Source of the DNA: an uncultured Alphaproteobacteria bacterium
GTDB lineage: Bacteria > Pseudomonadota > Alphaproteobacteria > CAAHEQ01 > UBA3637
NCBI GenBank assembly: GCA_947629595.1
Contig: CANREI010000032.1
Span: forward strand, 1 to 11,906
DNA length: 11,906 bases
Direction of reading: 5' to 3'
A program made the translations under genes and the position numbers. Positions 11,902 through 11,906 of this stretch are shown one piece after another (the stretch's first letter is position 1; each line of letters opens with the position of its first letter). The notes under the pieces are model-generated. The model worked only from the letters and a program-made list of their open reading frames with translations, was not told the DNA's origin and made no database searches.

Positions 11902-11906
11902 AACAA
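11895..11906 (+). CDS. Start of a divergent gene, probably a pilin-like paralogue (partial)
   Basis: Only ATG-ACA-AAA-CAA (MTKQ) is inside the window. The start is called because the promoter, ribosome site and first codons duplicate those of the leftward pilin-like gene, whose two possible starts read MTIQ and MTRK. A shared 5' module suggests a paralogue, but the protein itself cannot be seen. Confidence 0.6.

Overview
The window looks like a chromosomal segment of a moderately AT-rich alphaproteobacterium. Four proteins are typical of that class: a TrcR-like DUF1013 regulator, a GapR-like DUF2312 protein, a DUF4167 protein, and a DnaX whose C-terminal tail resembles the alphaproteobacterial tau tail. 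The pilin-like protein at the right carries a GRSMVEMLGVLAII N-terminus that I associate with uncultured, host-associated Alphaproteobacteria (RF32/CAG-239-like). That finer placement is inference from memory.

Layout. 1-3714: end of a periplasmic adaptor gene and a complete HAE1-type RND efflux pump gene, closed by a strong terminator. 3834-4692: a promoter and a tight two-gene operon, trcR-gapR. 4758-5501: a secreted protein built from Pro-Val hexapeptide repeats, with its own terminator. 5636-6238: the DUF4167 protein. 6341-8132: dnaX behind a clear sigma-70-type promoter, with an A10 run and a hairpin at about codon 381 that look like a programmed tau/gamma switch. 8134-8811 (minus): a YgjP-like HExxH metalloprotein, tail-to-tail with dnaX. 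8883-9188: a small single-span membrane protein. 9361-11118 (minus): a large prepilin-like surface protein with a cysteine-rich stalk and a lectin-like C-terminus. 11119-11894: a 776-base non-coding region. 11895-end: the first four codons of a divergent gene.

The non-coding region at the right is the most unusual part. It is nearly mirror-symmetric. Each side carries the same roughly 90-bp promoter and translation-start module facing outward, and a second 30-bp inverted repeat lies further in. Between them are three hairpins of 61-63 nt. Two share an identical outer stem and internal loop while their inner stems differ by compensatory base-pair changes, which is direct evidence of selection on structure. 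The third is a diverged relative. An ACGTAC core recurs at four mirrored places, two of them inside the promoter spacers, so the two outward genes are probably co-regulated members of one surface-protein family. I cannot match the hairpins to any RNA or mobile-element family I know.
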